NCBI RefSeq assembly: GCF_051900535.1
Contig: NZ_JBHZGI010000002.1
Span: forward strand, 496,001 to 560,000
Origin: Frateuria_A sp051900535
Lineage (GTDB): Bacteria; Pseudomonadota; Gammaproteobacteria; Xanthomonadales; Rhodanobacteraceae
Direction of reading: 5' to 3'
DNA: 64,000 bases
Shown: piece by piece, positions 45,282-54,098 of the stretch
How the letters are laid out: each line of letters starts with the position of its first letter
Numbering within the stretch: the stretch's first letter is position 1
The notes under the pieces: generated by a model
Databases searched by the model: none
The model's input: the letters and a program-made list of their open reading frames with translations, nothing else
Told to the model about the DNA's origin: nothing
Translations under genes and position numbers: made by a program

Positions 45282-46022
45282 TCAGGCGATCCCGAGCGCG
45301 CCCCGCGCATGCACACGGAAGCGCCGGCTGAGGCTGAGCCGGGTGCCGTCGTGCAGCACCACCTCGGCGTTGCCCTGGAACAGCGGATGGATCTCGCGGA
45401 TGCGATCGACGTTCACCAGCGTGCCGCGATGGATGCGTAGGAAGCATGCCGGATCGAGCGTGGCGGCCAGGCCCGCCAGGGTCTCGCGATGCAGGTACGC
45501 CTGCTTGCCTACGTGGATGTGCATGTAGTTGCCGTCCGCCTCGATCCAGTCGATCGTGTCGACGGCGATCACGCGCATGTGCTCGCCCACGCGCACGCTG
45601 ATCCGCTGGGTCGGGCCGGCCGCCTGCGCGGGCGGTGCCGTCCGTGCGGACAGCCCGCGCCAGTGCCGCCGAACGCGCGCGATGGCCTGGTCGAAGCGGG
45701 CCTGGTCGATGGGCTTGAGTACGTAATCCAGCGCGTTCGCGTCGAACGCGCGCAACGCATGCTCGGCGTAGGCGGTGGTGAACACCACCATCGGCAACGC
45801 ATCGGGATTGAGCTCCTGCAGGAGCTGGAAGCCATCCAGGCCGGGCATGCGGATGTCCAGGAACAGCAGGTCCGGCGCCAGCGCCGCGGCCGCCTGCATG
45901 GCGTCGGCCGCGTTGCCGCATTCGCCCACGATCTCGACATCGGGATGCGCGCCGAGCGCCTGGCGCAGGGCCAGCCGCGCGAGCACTTCGTCGTCGACCA
46001 GCAGGGTACGGATCGTGTTCAT
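45282..46022 (-). CDS. LytTR-family response regulator
   Basis: A 246-residue response regulator. Receiver domain (about 1-120) with the phosphoacceptor D56 in LLFLDIRMPG, DD at 10-11 and K in LDYVLKPID. C-terminal LytTR DNA-binding domain (about 140-240) with DTIDWIEADGNYMHIHVGK and RIHRGTLVNVDRIREI. LytTR regulators (AlgR, LytR type) control envelope, virulence or extracellular functions. Its start overlaps the histidine kinase stop by four bases (ATGA). Confidence 0.93.
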   Translation of the reverse strand: MNTIRTLLVDDEVLARLALRQALGAHPDVEIVGECGNAADAMQAAAALAPDLLFLDIRMPGLDGFQLLQELNPDALPMVVFTTAYAEHALRAFDANALDYVLKPIDQARFDQAIARVRRHWRGLSARTAPPAQAAGPTQRISVRVGEHMRVIAVDTIDWIEADGNYMHIHVGKQAYLHRETLAGLAATLDPACFLRIHRGTLVNVDRIREIHPLFQGNAEVVLHDGTRLSLSRRFRVHARGALGIA

Positions 46023-47134
46023 GCGACGTGCTCGTGGAAGGGAAAGCGCAGTTCGACCCGCGTGCCGCCCTCGCGGCGACCGCTCAGCTGGAGGCTCGCC
46101 GCCGCACCGAACAGCACCTGGAGCCGCGCCCGCGTGTTGCCCAGGCCGACGCCTTCCAGCGGGCCGTCCGGCGGCAAGCCCAGGCCGTCGTCATCCACGC
46201 ACAGGTGCAGCAGGTCGCCGTCGCGGCGGCTGGCGATGCGCAGGCAGCCGGGCTGGGCCGTGGCCAGCAGGCCGTGGCGCAATGCGTTCTCCACCAGCGG
46301 CTGCAGGATCATGCTCGGCACCGCCGCGCGCAGCGTGTCGTGGGCCAGGTCCAGCCGGGTCGACAGGCGATCCTGGAAGCGCACCTGCTGGATGTCCAGG
46401 TAGCAGCGCAGGAATTCCATTTCCCGCGCCAGCGGCACCTGCTGCGCGTGGCGCTGATCCAGCGTCATGCGCAGGAAGTCGCTGAGGCGCGCGATCATCA
46501 GGCGCGCGCGCAGCGGCTCGGCGAGCGCAAGCGCGGAAATGGCGTTCAAGGTGTTGAACAGAAAGTGCGGCTGCAGCTGCATGCGCAGCGCCTGCAGCTG
46601 CGACTGTGCCAGCTGGGTCTCCAGCCGTGCGTTGCGCAGGCGTTCGTCGCGCAGGCGGCGGCGCGATTCGAGACCACGCAATACCACCAGCATCACCCAG
46701 TAGGTGAGCAACGCCAGGTGATAGGTATAGGCGAACTGCATGCGCACGAAGGCGGCCAGCGTGGCGACGGGCATGCGGCCCGGGCCGCATGCGTACCAGA
46801 ACACGACAAGGTGCAGCAGCGTCTGCGCCAGCGCGATCGCCAGGCTGGCCGGCACGTGCAGCGCGAGGAAGCGTCTCCAGCCAAGGCCCGCACTGCGCCG
46901 GCCCAGCCAGCCGACCAGCGGCACCAGCGCCATCCACGGATAGAAGTTGGCGACGTTCCAGACCAGCGCGCGCGTCCAGTCCGGATCGTTGCCCTCGCTG
47001 ATCGAGGACAGGCCGCCGCTGAGTGCATAGGACAACGCCAGCAGGGTCCAGAAGCCGAACGCGAGCAGGCCCGCGTGGCGCGCACGCGATGGGGTGTCGA
47101 GGATGTCCTCGGGCGTTGCCGGAAGAGGGCTCAT
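46019..47134 (-). CDS. LytS/AlgZ-like sensor histidine kinase
   Basis: A 371-residue membrane kinase. Four to five hydrophobic segments (about 20-45, 60-80, 95-120, 135-160) precede a coiled segment (ESRRRLRDERLRNARLETQL), the histidine-kinase motif LQPHFLFNTLNAIS (His about 202), the N-box PLVENALRHGL and the G-box GLGNTRARLQVLFG. This is the PF06580 type that pairs with LytTR regulators, as here. ATG at 47134; the frame is open farther upstream but without membrane-protein sequence. Confidence 0.9.
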   Translation of the reverse strand: MSPLPATPEDILDTPSRARHAGLLAFGFWTLLALSYALSGGLSSISEGNDPDWTRALVWNVANFYPWMALVPLVGWLGRRSAGLGWRRFLALHVPASLAIALAQTLLHLVVFWYACGPGRMPVATLAAFVRMQFAYTYHLALLTYWVMLVVLRGLESRRRLRDERLRNARLETQLAQSQLQALRMQLQPHFLFNTLNAISALALAEPLRARLMIARLSDFLRMTLDQRHAQQVPLAREMEFLRCYLDIQQVRFQDRLSTRLDLAHDTLRAAVPSMILQPLVENALRHGLLATAQPGCLRIASRRDGDLLHLCVDDDGLGLPPDGPLEGVGLGNTRARLQVLFGAAASLQLSGRREGGTRVELRFPFHEHVA

Positions 47135-47340
47135 CGCGCGCAGTGTACGCAGCCGTCGCGCCGGCGGATGTGCCAGAAGCGCCACGGCCCCGCGTGGTGG
47201 ATCCCCGGCATGCCGCGCATCGCGGCAGGGATGCCGCCCATCACCGCCACCGGCGTCTTCGTCACAAATCCCGTGGCCTGGCGCGGGGCTCGGCGCAGTT
47301 TTCCTCCAAGGCAATCGCGCCGATCCCGAGGAAAAGACGC

Positions 47341-47802
47341 ATGCGACATCCACTCGCCCTTGCCATCGCCATCCTTGCCTTCGCCGCCACGGCGCACGCC
47401 GCGCGGGTCGATGAGACCGCGCGCACGGCTGCGGCGGTGAAGGCGGTCGACCAGCACTGGCTTGACGCCGAGCTGGACGGCGACACGGCTTATCTCCAAA
47501 CGCTGCTGCTGCCCGGCTATCGGTCGGTCGGCGCGGACGGCGTGGCGCATCCGCGCCAGGCGATTCTCGCGCACGCCGTACAGAACCGCGGCTCCGATCG
47601 GAAGCGCCGCGAGGTCGAGGCGTGGATCAAAGAGCACCCTTCGGCCCAGAGCGTGCTGCTGCAAGGGGACACCGCGATCCTCTCCTTCTACGACCCGGCG
47701 CTCGGACCGGACCGCGGCGTGCGCTCGGCGGACATCTTCGTCTACGTCGGCGGTCGCTGGCATGCGCTCTACTCCCAGCACGCCCGTCCCGGCGGAAACT
47801 AG
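47341..47802 (+). CDS. Secreted nuclear-transport-factor-2-like (DUF4440 type) protein
   Basis: A 153-residue protein with signal peptide MRHPLALAIAILAFAATAHA and an NTF2-like fold suggested by the sequence VDQHWLDAELDGDTAYLQTL, PGYRSVGADGVAHPRQAIL, and ADIFVYVGGRWHALYSQHAR, the pattern of DUF4440 proteins. No catalytic residues can be assigned. Divergent from the kinase gene; the 206-base intergenic region holds both promoters. No ribosome-binding site better than GACGC was seen. Confidence 0.65.
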   Translation: MRHPLALAIAILAFAATAHAARVDETARTAAAVKAVDQHWLDAELDGDTAYLQTLLLPGYRSVGADGVAHPRQAILAHAVQNRGSDRKRREVEAWIKEHPSAQSVLLQGDTAILSFYDPALGPDRGVRSADIFVYVGGRWHALYSQHARPGGN

Positions 47803-47807
47803 ACGCC

Positions 47808-48006
47808 CGCGTCTCTCGCCACGCGCTACCAGCTTCGCGGCGTAGTGCCCCTGCAGCAGTCCGATGGATGCCGCGGGTGCGCGCTCCACGTCCTCGATAC
47901 GGTCCTCGCGGAACGGGGCGTGCGGTAGCGGAAGGCATCGAAGCGGATGGCGTAGCGGCCCAGGATGACGAAGCCTGCACGCGGTGTGCCGCAGCACGAT
48001 GGCCAT
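47808..48006 (-). pseudogene. Possible remnant of a frameshifted gene
   Basis: Two stretches on the minus strand look protein-coding but lie in different frames. One encodes FVILGRYAIRFDAFRYRT, and the next encodes PFREDRIEDVERAPAASIGL and then LQGHYAAKLV. Both have the GC-rich third positions of neighbouring genes and join at about 47915 with a frame change. No start or promoter was seen. It may be a decayed small gene, or chance. Confidence 0.3.
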
Positions 48007-48044
48007 GACCGCCGGCCCAGGACACCCAGCGCCAGCGGCGTGGG

Positions 48045-49487
48045 TCAGGGCGTGGCGGCCAGCGCCGTGCAGTGCTCGTCGGCGCAGGCTTGCCAGCCGC
48101 CGCCCAGCGCCTTGTACAGCGCGATGGCCTGCAGGTTGATGCCGGCCTCCGCTTCGGCCAGCTGGTCCTCGGCGGCGAGCTGCGTGCGCTGTGCGTCGAG
48201 CAGTTCCAGGTAGTCGATGGCGCCGGCGTCGTAGCGGATCTTCGCCAGCTTCGCGGCACGCTCGCTCTGGTCGGCCTGCTCGAACAGGTGTTGCACGCGC
48301 ACGCGCTGCTGGTTGTAGCCGACCAGCGCGTTGTCCACGTCCTCCAGCGCGCTCAGCACGGTGCGCTGGTAGTTGGCCAGCGCACCGTCCGCGCGTGCTT
48401 CGCTCGCCTTCACGCCCGAGCGCACGCGCTGCACGTTCAGGCCCGACCAGCTGATGCTGGGCGCAAGCGACCAGGCGCGCGTGTCCGGGCTGCCGAAGTC
48501 GTTGCTGCGACCCGCCAGGAAACCGAGGAAGCCACCCAGCCGGATATGCGGGAACCAGTCCGCCTTGGCCACGCCGATGCGTGCATTGGCCGCAGCCAGG
48601 TCCCGCTCGGCGATGCGGATGTCCGGGCGGCGGCGCAGCACGTCGTCGGCGTTGCCGATCGGCAGGGTGGTGTCGATCGGGGTGAAGTGCGCGCTCGAGA
48701 GGTCGACGTCCAGTGCGCCGGGCCGTTCGCCCAGCAGCACGGCAAGCCGGAAGCCGTCGGCCTGTGCCCGCGTGGTGAGCACCGGCAGCGTGGCCTCGAC
48801 GCCGGCCAGGCGCGCGCGGGCGCTGGCCACGTCCTGCTCCGAGCCGGTGCCGAGCGCGGCGCGGCTTTCGATCAGTTCGAGTGCTTCACGCTGGTTGGCG
48901 ATGTCGCGTTGCGCGACCTCGATGCGCAACTGGGTACCGCGCAGGTCGAAGTAGTTGCGCGCCACCTCGGCGAACAGCGTGACCTGGGCGTCCTGCAGCG
49001 AGGCGGTCGCGCCCTCGCTGTCGGCACGCGCGGCTTCGACCTGGCGGCGCACGCCGCCGAACAGGTCCAGTTCCCAGCTGGCGTCGAAGCCGGCCTGGTA
49101 GCTCGTCGTGGTGCTGCGCTGGTCGCTGAAGCCCGGCGTCTGGCCGCGGCTGCGCGTGTAGCTGGCGCCGGTTTCGATGTCCGGCCACTGTCCGGAACGC
49201 GCGGTGCCCAGCAGTGCGCGCGCTTCCTTCAGGTGGGCGAGGGCGATCTTCAGGTCCGGCGCGTTCCGCGCGGCGTGCGTGATCAGGGTGTCGAGCGTCG
49301 GGTCGTTGAACTGCTTCCACCAGGCCGCCTGGAAGTCGGCGTTCGACTGACGCGTGGTGTCCACGCCCTGCAGCGCCACCGGCTTTTCGACCGGCTGGCG
49401 ATAGTCGGGGCCGACGTTGATGCAGCCGGCCAGCAGGAGCGCGAGGGCGGACGCAAGCACGGGCTTACTTTTCGCAAACGGGTACAT
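48045..49487 (-). CDS. Efflux outer-membrane factor (NodT/OprN-like) lipoprotein
   Basis: A 480-residue TolC-family channel. Lipobox LLAGC (Cys22), then CINVGPDYRQPVEKPVAL typical of RND outer-membrane lipoproteins. The repeated alpha-barrel motif appears around residues 80-230 and 300-450, for example YNQQRVRVQHLFEQADQSER and AKLAKIRYDAGAIDYLELLD. It forms the exit duct of the pump encoded next to it. Only one base separates it from the pump gene stop, so all three genes form one operon. Confidence 0.94.
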   Translation of the reverse strand: MYPFAKSKPVLASALALLLAGCINVGPDYRQPVEKPVALQGVDTTRQSNADFQAAWWKQFNDPTLDTLITHAARNAPDLKIALAHLKEARALLGTARSGQWPDIETGASYTRSRGQTPGFSDQRSTTTSYQAGFDASWELDLFGGVRRQVEAARADSEGATASLQDAQVTLFAEVARNYFDLRGTQLRIEVAQRDIANQREALELIESRAALGTGSEQDVASARARLAGVEATLPVLTTRAQADGFRLAVLLGERPGALDVDLSSAHFTPIDTTLPIGNADDVLRRRPDIRIAERDLAAANARIGVAKADWFPHIRLGGFLGFLAGRSNDFGSPDTRAWSLAPSISWSGLNVQRVRSGVKASEARADGALANYQRTVLSALEDVDNALVGYNQQRVRVQHLFEQADQSERAAKLAKIRYDAGAIDYLELLDAQRTQLAAEDQLAEAEAGINLQAIALYKALGGGWQACADEHCTALAATP

Positions 49488-49488
49488 G

Positions 49489-52400
49489 TCAAAGCTCCTC
49501 GATCGCCGTCGGCAGGGCGGGATGGCGCGCGGCGCGCCGCGCCGCCGCCCGCTCGCTCCAGCCGCGCACGATCACGTAGAACAGGGGGGTGAACAGCAGG
49601 CCGAAGAAGGTCACGCCGAGCATGCCGGAGAACACCGCCACGCCCATCGCATGACGCATCTCCGCGCCAGCGCCGTGCGAGGTCACCAGCGGCACCACGC
49701 CCATGATGAAAGCGAAGCTCGTCATCAGGATCGGACGCAATCGCAGCCGTGCCGCTTCCAGCACCGCCTGCCAGCGATCCAGTCCTTCGTGGATCTGCGC
49801 CTCGCGCGCGAACTCCACGATCAGGATGGCGTTTTTGCAGGCCAGTCCGACCAGCACGATCAGACCGATCTGGGTAAAGATGTTGTTGTCGCCACCGGAG
49901 AGCCACACGCCGGCGATGGCGGACAACAGCACCATCGGCACGATCAGGATCACCGCCAGCGGAAGGGTCAGGCTCTCGTACAGCGAGGCCAGCACCAGGA
50001 ACACCAGCAGCACGCACAGCGGGAACACCAGCACCGCGGTGTTGCCGGCGAGGATCTGCTGATAGGTGAGCTCGGTCCATTCGTAGCTCATGCCGTTGGG
50101 CAGGTTGTCCTTGGCCAACTTCTCCATCGCCGCCTGCGCCTGGCCCGAGCTGAAGCCCGTTGCCGGACCGCCGTTGATCTCGGCGGTCGGGTAGCCGTTG
50201 TAGTGCTGCACGCGGTCCGGGCCCACGCCCTGGTGCACCTGCACGAACGAACCCAGCGGCACCGCCTCGCCCGCGGCATTGCGCGTTTTCAGGCGCAGGA
50301 TGTCCTGCGGCTCGCGGCGGAAGCCCGGCTCGGCCGAGACGTTGACCTGGTAGGTGCGCCCGAAGCGGTTGAAGTCGTTGACGTACAGCGAGCCCATGTA
50401 GGCCTGCATGGTCTGGTAGACGTCGGCGAGGTTGACGCCCTCGGCCTTGGCCTTCTCGCGGTCCACCTCGGCGTCGATCTGCGGCACGCTCACCTGGTAG
50501 CTGGAGAACAGCCCGGCCAGCGCCGGCGTCTTCTGGCTCTGCGCGATAAGGTTCTGGGTCTGCTTGAACAGTTCCTCGAAGCCCTGATCGGAGCGGTCCT
50601 CGATCTGGATGCGGAAGCCGCCGATCGTGCCCAGGCCCATCACCGGCGGCGGCGGGAACACCGCGATGTAGGCATCCTGGATGGCCGCGTACTTCTGGTT
50701 GAGCGCACCGGCGATCGCGCCGGCCGAGAGCGCCGGATCGGTGCGTTCCTCGAACGGCTTGAGGGTGACGAACACGATGCCGCTGTTGGGCGAGTTGGTG
50801 AAGCCGTTGATCGACAGGCCGGGGAACGCCACCGCGCTTTCCACGCCCGGCTGCTTCAGGGCGATCGCGCTCATGCGGCGGATCACGTCCTCGCTGCGAT
50901 CCAGCGAGGCGGCATCGGGCAACTGCGCGAACGACACCAGGTATTGCTTGTCCTGCGAAGGCACGAAGCCGGTCGGCACGTGGATGAAGCCGAACACGCC
51001 CAGCGCCACCAGCGCGCCGTAGATCACCAGCGCCGGCGCGCCCTTGCCGAGCACGCGGCGCACGCCGCCGACGTAGCGGTTCGCGCCGCTCACGAACATC
51101 CGGTTGAACGGGCGGAACAGCCAGCCGAAACCGCGGTCGAGCATGACGCTGAAGCGGTCCTTCGGCGCGCCGCGTTCCTTCAGCAGCAGCGCGGACAGCG
51201 CCGGGCTCAGGGTCAGCGAGTTGAACGCCGAGATCACCGTGGAGATGGCGATGGTCAGCGCGAACTGGCGGTAGAACTCGCCGGTCAGGCCGCTGATGAA
51301 GGCCGCCGGGATGAACACCGCGCACAGCACCAGCGCCGTGGCCACGATCGGCCCGGTCACCTCGGTCATCGCGCGGCGCGTGGCTTCCTTCGGTTTCAGT
51401 CCGTGTTCGATGTGCCGCTCGACGTTCTCCACCACCACGATCGCGTCGTCGACCACGATGCCGATCGCCAGCACCAGGCCGAACAGGCTCAGGGCGTTGA
51501 GCGAGAAGCCGGCCAGGTACATCACCGCGAAGGTGCCCACCAGCGATACCGGCACCGCCACCAGCGGGATGATCGACGCGCGCCAGGTCTGCAGAAACAG
51601 GATCACCACCAGCACGACCAGCAGGATCGCCTCGAACAACGTGTGCACCACCGCCTCGATCGAGCCGCGCACGAACACCGTCGGGTCGTAGACGATCTTG
51701 TAGTCGACGCCCTGCGGGAAGTCGGCCTTCAGTTGCGCCATGGTGGCGCGCACTTCATCGGAGATCTGGATCGCGTTGGAACCCGGACGGGCAAAGATCG
51801 GCAGCGCCACCGCCGGCTTGTTGTCGAGCAGGCTGCGCAGCGCGTAGTTGTTCGAGCCCAGCTCGACGCGCGCCACGTCACGCAGGTGGGTGACCGCGCC
51901 CTCGGCGGTCGTGCGCAGCACGATGTTGGCGAAGTCGTCCTCGCTGACCAGGCGGCCGCGCGTGTTGATGTTGAGCTGGAACGCGGCGCCGTTGGGCGCC
52001 GGCGGCGCATTGAGCGAGCCGGCGGCGACGTCCACGTTCTGCTCGCGGATCGCGCTGACCACGTCGCCGGTGGTCAGGCCGCGCATCGCGAGCTTCTCCG
52101 GATCGAGCCACACGCGCATCGAGTATTCGCCGGCACCGAACAGCTGCACGTCGCCGACGCCGTCGAGGCGCGCGAGCTGGTCCTTGATGTGCAGGCGCGC
52201 GTAGTTGGACAGGTACAGCATGTCGTAGCGCTGGTCGGGCGAGATCAGGTGCACGACCATGGTCAGGTCCGGCGAGCTCTTCTGCGTGGTCACGCCGAGC
52301 CGCTGCACTTCCTCGGGCAACCGCGGCAGCGCCTGCGCCACGCGGTTCTGCACCTGCACCTGGGCGTTGTCCAGATCCGTGCCGAGCGCGAAGGTCACCG

Positions 52401-52677
52401 TCAGCGTCATCGCGCCGTCGCTGGTGGCCTGCGAGGAGGTGTAGAGCATGCCTTCGACGCCGTTGATCTGTTCTTCCAGCGGCGTGGCGACGGTGGCGGC
52501 GATGACCTTCGGGTTGGCGCCGGGATAGGTCGCGCGCACGACGACCGTCGGCGGTACCACTTCGGGGTATTCGCCGATCGGCAGCTTGAACAGCGAGATC
52601 GCGCCGGCGATCACGATCAACACCGACAGTACGCCGGCGAGGATCGGCCGCTCCACGAAATATTGGGCGAGTTTCAT
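49489..52677 (-). CDS. RND efflux pump permease, HAE-1 type (MexF-like)
   Basis: A 1062-residue inner-membrane drug/proton antiporter. It starts MKLAQYFVERPILAGVLSVL. The proton-relay aspartate pair is at residues 410-411 in GIVVDDAIVVVENVERH (transmembrane helix 4), with the second half repeating the fold (GLACKNAILIVEFAREAQIH, Lys in helix 10). Large periplasmic loops lie between helices 1-2 and 7-8. Length and order match HAE-1 pumps of the MexF/MexB group. Start ATG at 52677 is chosen; the frame continues upstream into the intergenic repeat and the adaptor gene in another frame. Confidence 0.95.
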   Translation of the reverse strand: MKLAQYFVERPILAGVLSVLIVIAGAISLFKLPIGEYPEVVPPTVVVRATYPGANPKVIAATVATPLEEQINGVEGMLYTSSQATSDGAMTLTVTFALGTDLDNAQVQVQNRVAQALPRLPEEVQRLGVTTQKSSPDLTMVVHLISPDQRYDMLYLSNYARLHIKDQLARLDGVGDVQLFGAGEYSMRVWLDPEKLAMRGLTTGDVVSAIREQNVDVAAGSLNAPPAPNGAAFQLNINTRGRLVSEDDFANIVLRTTAEGAVTHLRDVARVELGSNNYALRSLLDNKPAVALPIFARPGSNAIQISDEVRATMAQLKADFPQGVDYKIVYDPTVFVRGSIEAVVHTLFEAILLVVLVVILFLQTWRASIIPLVAVPVSLVGTFAVMYLAGFSLNALSLFGLVLAIGIVVDDAIVVVENVERHIEHGLKPKEATRRAMTEVTGPIVATALVLCAVFIPAAFISGLTGEFYRQFALTIAISTVISAFNSLTLSPALSALLLKERGAPKDRFSVMLDRGFGWLFRPFNRMFVSGANRYVGGVRRVLGKGAPALVIYGALVALGVFGFIHVPTGFVPSQDKQYLVSFAQLPDAASLDRSEDVIRRMSAIALKQPGVESAVAFPGLSINGFTNSPNSGIVFVTLKPFEERTDPALSAGAIAGALNQKYAAIQDAYIAVFPPPPVMGLGTIGGFRIQIEDRSDQGFEELFKQTQNLIAQSQKTPALAGLFSSYQVSVPQIDAEVDREKAKAEGVNLADVYQTMQAYMGSLYVNDFNRFGRTYQVNVSAEPGFRREPQDILRLKTRNAAGEAVPLGSFVQVHQGVGPDRVQHYNGYPTAEINGGPATGFSSGQAQAAMEKLAKDNLPNGMSYEWTELTYQQILAGNTAVLVFPLCVLLVFLVLASLYESLTLPLAVILIVPMVLLSAIAGVWLSGGDNNIFTQIGLIVLVGLACKNAILIVEFAREAQIHEGLDRWQAVLEAARLRLRPILMTSFAFIMGVVPLVTSHGAGAEMRHAMGVAVFSGMLGVTFFGLLFTPLFYVIVRGWSERAAARRAARHPALPTAIEEL

Positions 52678-52700
52678 GAGGTTTCCTGGGATCTGTCGCG

Positions 52701-52730
52701 TGCAGGAGCGCACCGTGCGCGCACCTGCAG
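52701..52730. repeat. REP-like intergenic repeat, family A, short copy
   Basis: TGCAGGAGCGCACC and GTGCGCGCACCTGCA form an imperfect hairpin in the 76-base gap between the pump and adaptor genes. It may reduce pump mRNA relative to adaptor mRNA, or simply mark an insertion. Confidence 0.6.
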
Positions 52731-52753
52731 AATGCTGGGGCGGTGGCTTCGGA

Positions 52754-53950
52754 TCAGTCGCGCGAGGCAACCTTGCCGTTGCCGCCGGCGGCGCCGGCCA
52801 GCTGACTGCCGGCATCCAGGCTGCGGCTTTCCATCGCCACCAGCGTGGGGTTGACCGCCATGCCCGGACGCACGTGCTGCAAGCCGTTGACCACCACCAC
52901 GTCCTCGGCGGAGAGGCCCGCGGTGACCACGCGCAGCCCGTCGGCCATCGGCCCCAGCGTGACCTTGCGATAGGCCACCTTGTGATCGGGCTCCAGCACG
53001 TAGACGAACTTGTTGCCAAGATCCGTGCCGACCGCGCGCTCGTCGATCAGCGCGCGTGGCTGGCGACTGGGCGTGCGCAGTTCGAGGCGCACGTACAGGC
53101 CCGGCGTGTAGCGGCCATCGTCGTTGTCGAACACCGCGCGCAGGCGCATCGTGCCGCTGTCGGCATCGAGCTGGTTGTCGACGAAGTCGATCCGGCCGGC
53201 GTGCGGGTAGCCCTCTTCATCGACCAGCCCCATCGCCACCTGGGGCGCCACGCCGTGCTCGCGGCGCAGCTGGTCCAGCTTCAGGTAGGCGTGCTCGTCG
53301 ATGGTGAAGTAGGCAAAGACCGGGTCGACGCTGACCACGCTGGTAAGCACGTCCGCAGGCGTGACCAGGTTGCCGGCGGTGATCCGGGCGTTGCTGACGC
53401 GGCCGTCGATCGGTGCGCGCACCTCGGTGAAACCGCGGTCCAACCGGGCCGCTTCCAGCGCCGCGCCGGTGGCGGATGCCTGCGCCTTGGCGCTGGCCGC
53501 GGCGGTGGCCAGGCGGTCGGCTTCCTGGGTGGAGATCGCGTGCTGCGCCAGCAGCTTCGTCGCGCGCTCGGCGTTGGAGGCGGCCAGCCTCTGTTCGGCG
53601 CGGGCCTGGTCGAGCGTAGCGGCCAGCCGGTCGACCTCGGCCTGGTACGGCCGCGGATCGATGGTGAAGAGCAGCTCACCCTTGCGTACGCGCGCGCCTT
53701 CGGTGAAACGCACGGCAGTGACGTAGCCGCTCACGCGCGGATGTACTTCGACGGTGTCCACGGCCTGCAGGCGACCGGTGAAAGCATCGGTGTCGCTGAC
53801 CGGACGCACCAGCGTCTGCGCCACGGTGACCGCGGGCGGCGGCGGTGTGCCGGCTTCCTGCGCGTGGCTCTCGCCATGGCTGCCGAGCACCGCCCAGCTG
53901 CCGGCCGCTACTGCCACGGCCAGGCTCAAGAGGATCCATCGCTTTTTCAT
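52754..53950 (-). CDS. RND efflux periplasmic adaptor subunit (MexE-like)
   Basis: A 398-residue membrane fusion protein. N-terminal signal or anchor (MKKRWILLSLAVAVAAGSWA), no lipobox, then the biotinyl-lipoyl-like halves around VEVHPRVSGYVTAVRFTEGA and GFTEVRAPIDGRVSNARITA flanking a helical hairpin (about 100-165), and a beta-barrel domain. It joins the pump to the outer-membrane channel. First gene of the operon; its promoter lies in the 148-base region shared with the LysR gene. Confidence 0.93.
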   Translation of the reverse strand: MKKRWILLSLAVAVAAGSWAVLGSHGESHAQEAGTPPPPAVTVAQTLVRPVSDTDAFTGRLQAVDTVEVHPRVSGYVTAVRFTEGARVRKGELLFTIDPRPYQAEVDRLAATLDQARAEQRLAASNAERATKLLAQHAISTQEADRLATAAASAKAQASATGAALEAARLDRGFTEVRAPIDGRVSNARITAGNLVTPADVLTSVVSVDPVFAYFTIDEHAYLKLDQLRREHGVAPQVAMGLVDEEGYPHAGRIDFVDNQLDADSGTMRLRAVFDNDDGRYTPGLYVRLELRTPSRQPRALIDERAVGTDLGNKFVYVLEPDHKVAYRKVTLGPMADGLRVVTAGLSAEDVVVVNGLQHVRPGMAVNPTLVAMESRSLDAGSQLAGAAGGNGKVASRD

Positions 53951-53974
53951 GCTGCGCTCCCGGGTCTAAATTAG

Positions 53975-53990
53975 TGCACCGGTCGGTACA
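53975..53990. promoter_or_regulatory. TetR-operator-like palindrome upstream of the efflux operon
   Basis: TGCACCG-GT-CGGTACA, a 16-base near-perfect dyad (one mismatch) 25 bases upstream of the adaptor start. This is the type bound by TetR repressors of RND operons. No TetR gene is in the window. Confidence 0.4.
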
Positions 53991-54061
53991 GAACCGGCGA
54001 AGGCCCGGGAGAATAGGTACACTTACCGGTATAGAAAACCCGGGCTTGGTGCAATGCAATA

Positions 54062-54076
54062 GTGACGCCGAGTCAC
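54062..54076. promoter_or_regulatory. LysR-type binding motif (T-N11-A)
   Basis: GTGAC-GCCGA-GTCAC with T54063 and A54075 spaced by 11 bases, the LysR consensus geometry. It lies 23 bases before the LysR gene ATG, so it could mediate autoregulation and control of the divergent efflux operon. Confidence 0.55.
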
Positions 54077-54098
54077 GAATTACCCTGGAGTAGGCTCG

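Noticed and set aside
49417..52854. An open frame of over 1100 codons on the plus strand, antisense to the RND pump
   Set aside because: The pump on the minus strand is unmistakable. The antisense frame is rich in His, Gln, Arg and Asp with no domain, an effect of GC-rich third positions on the opposite strand.
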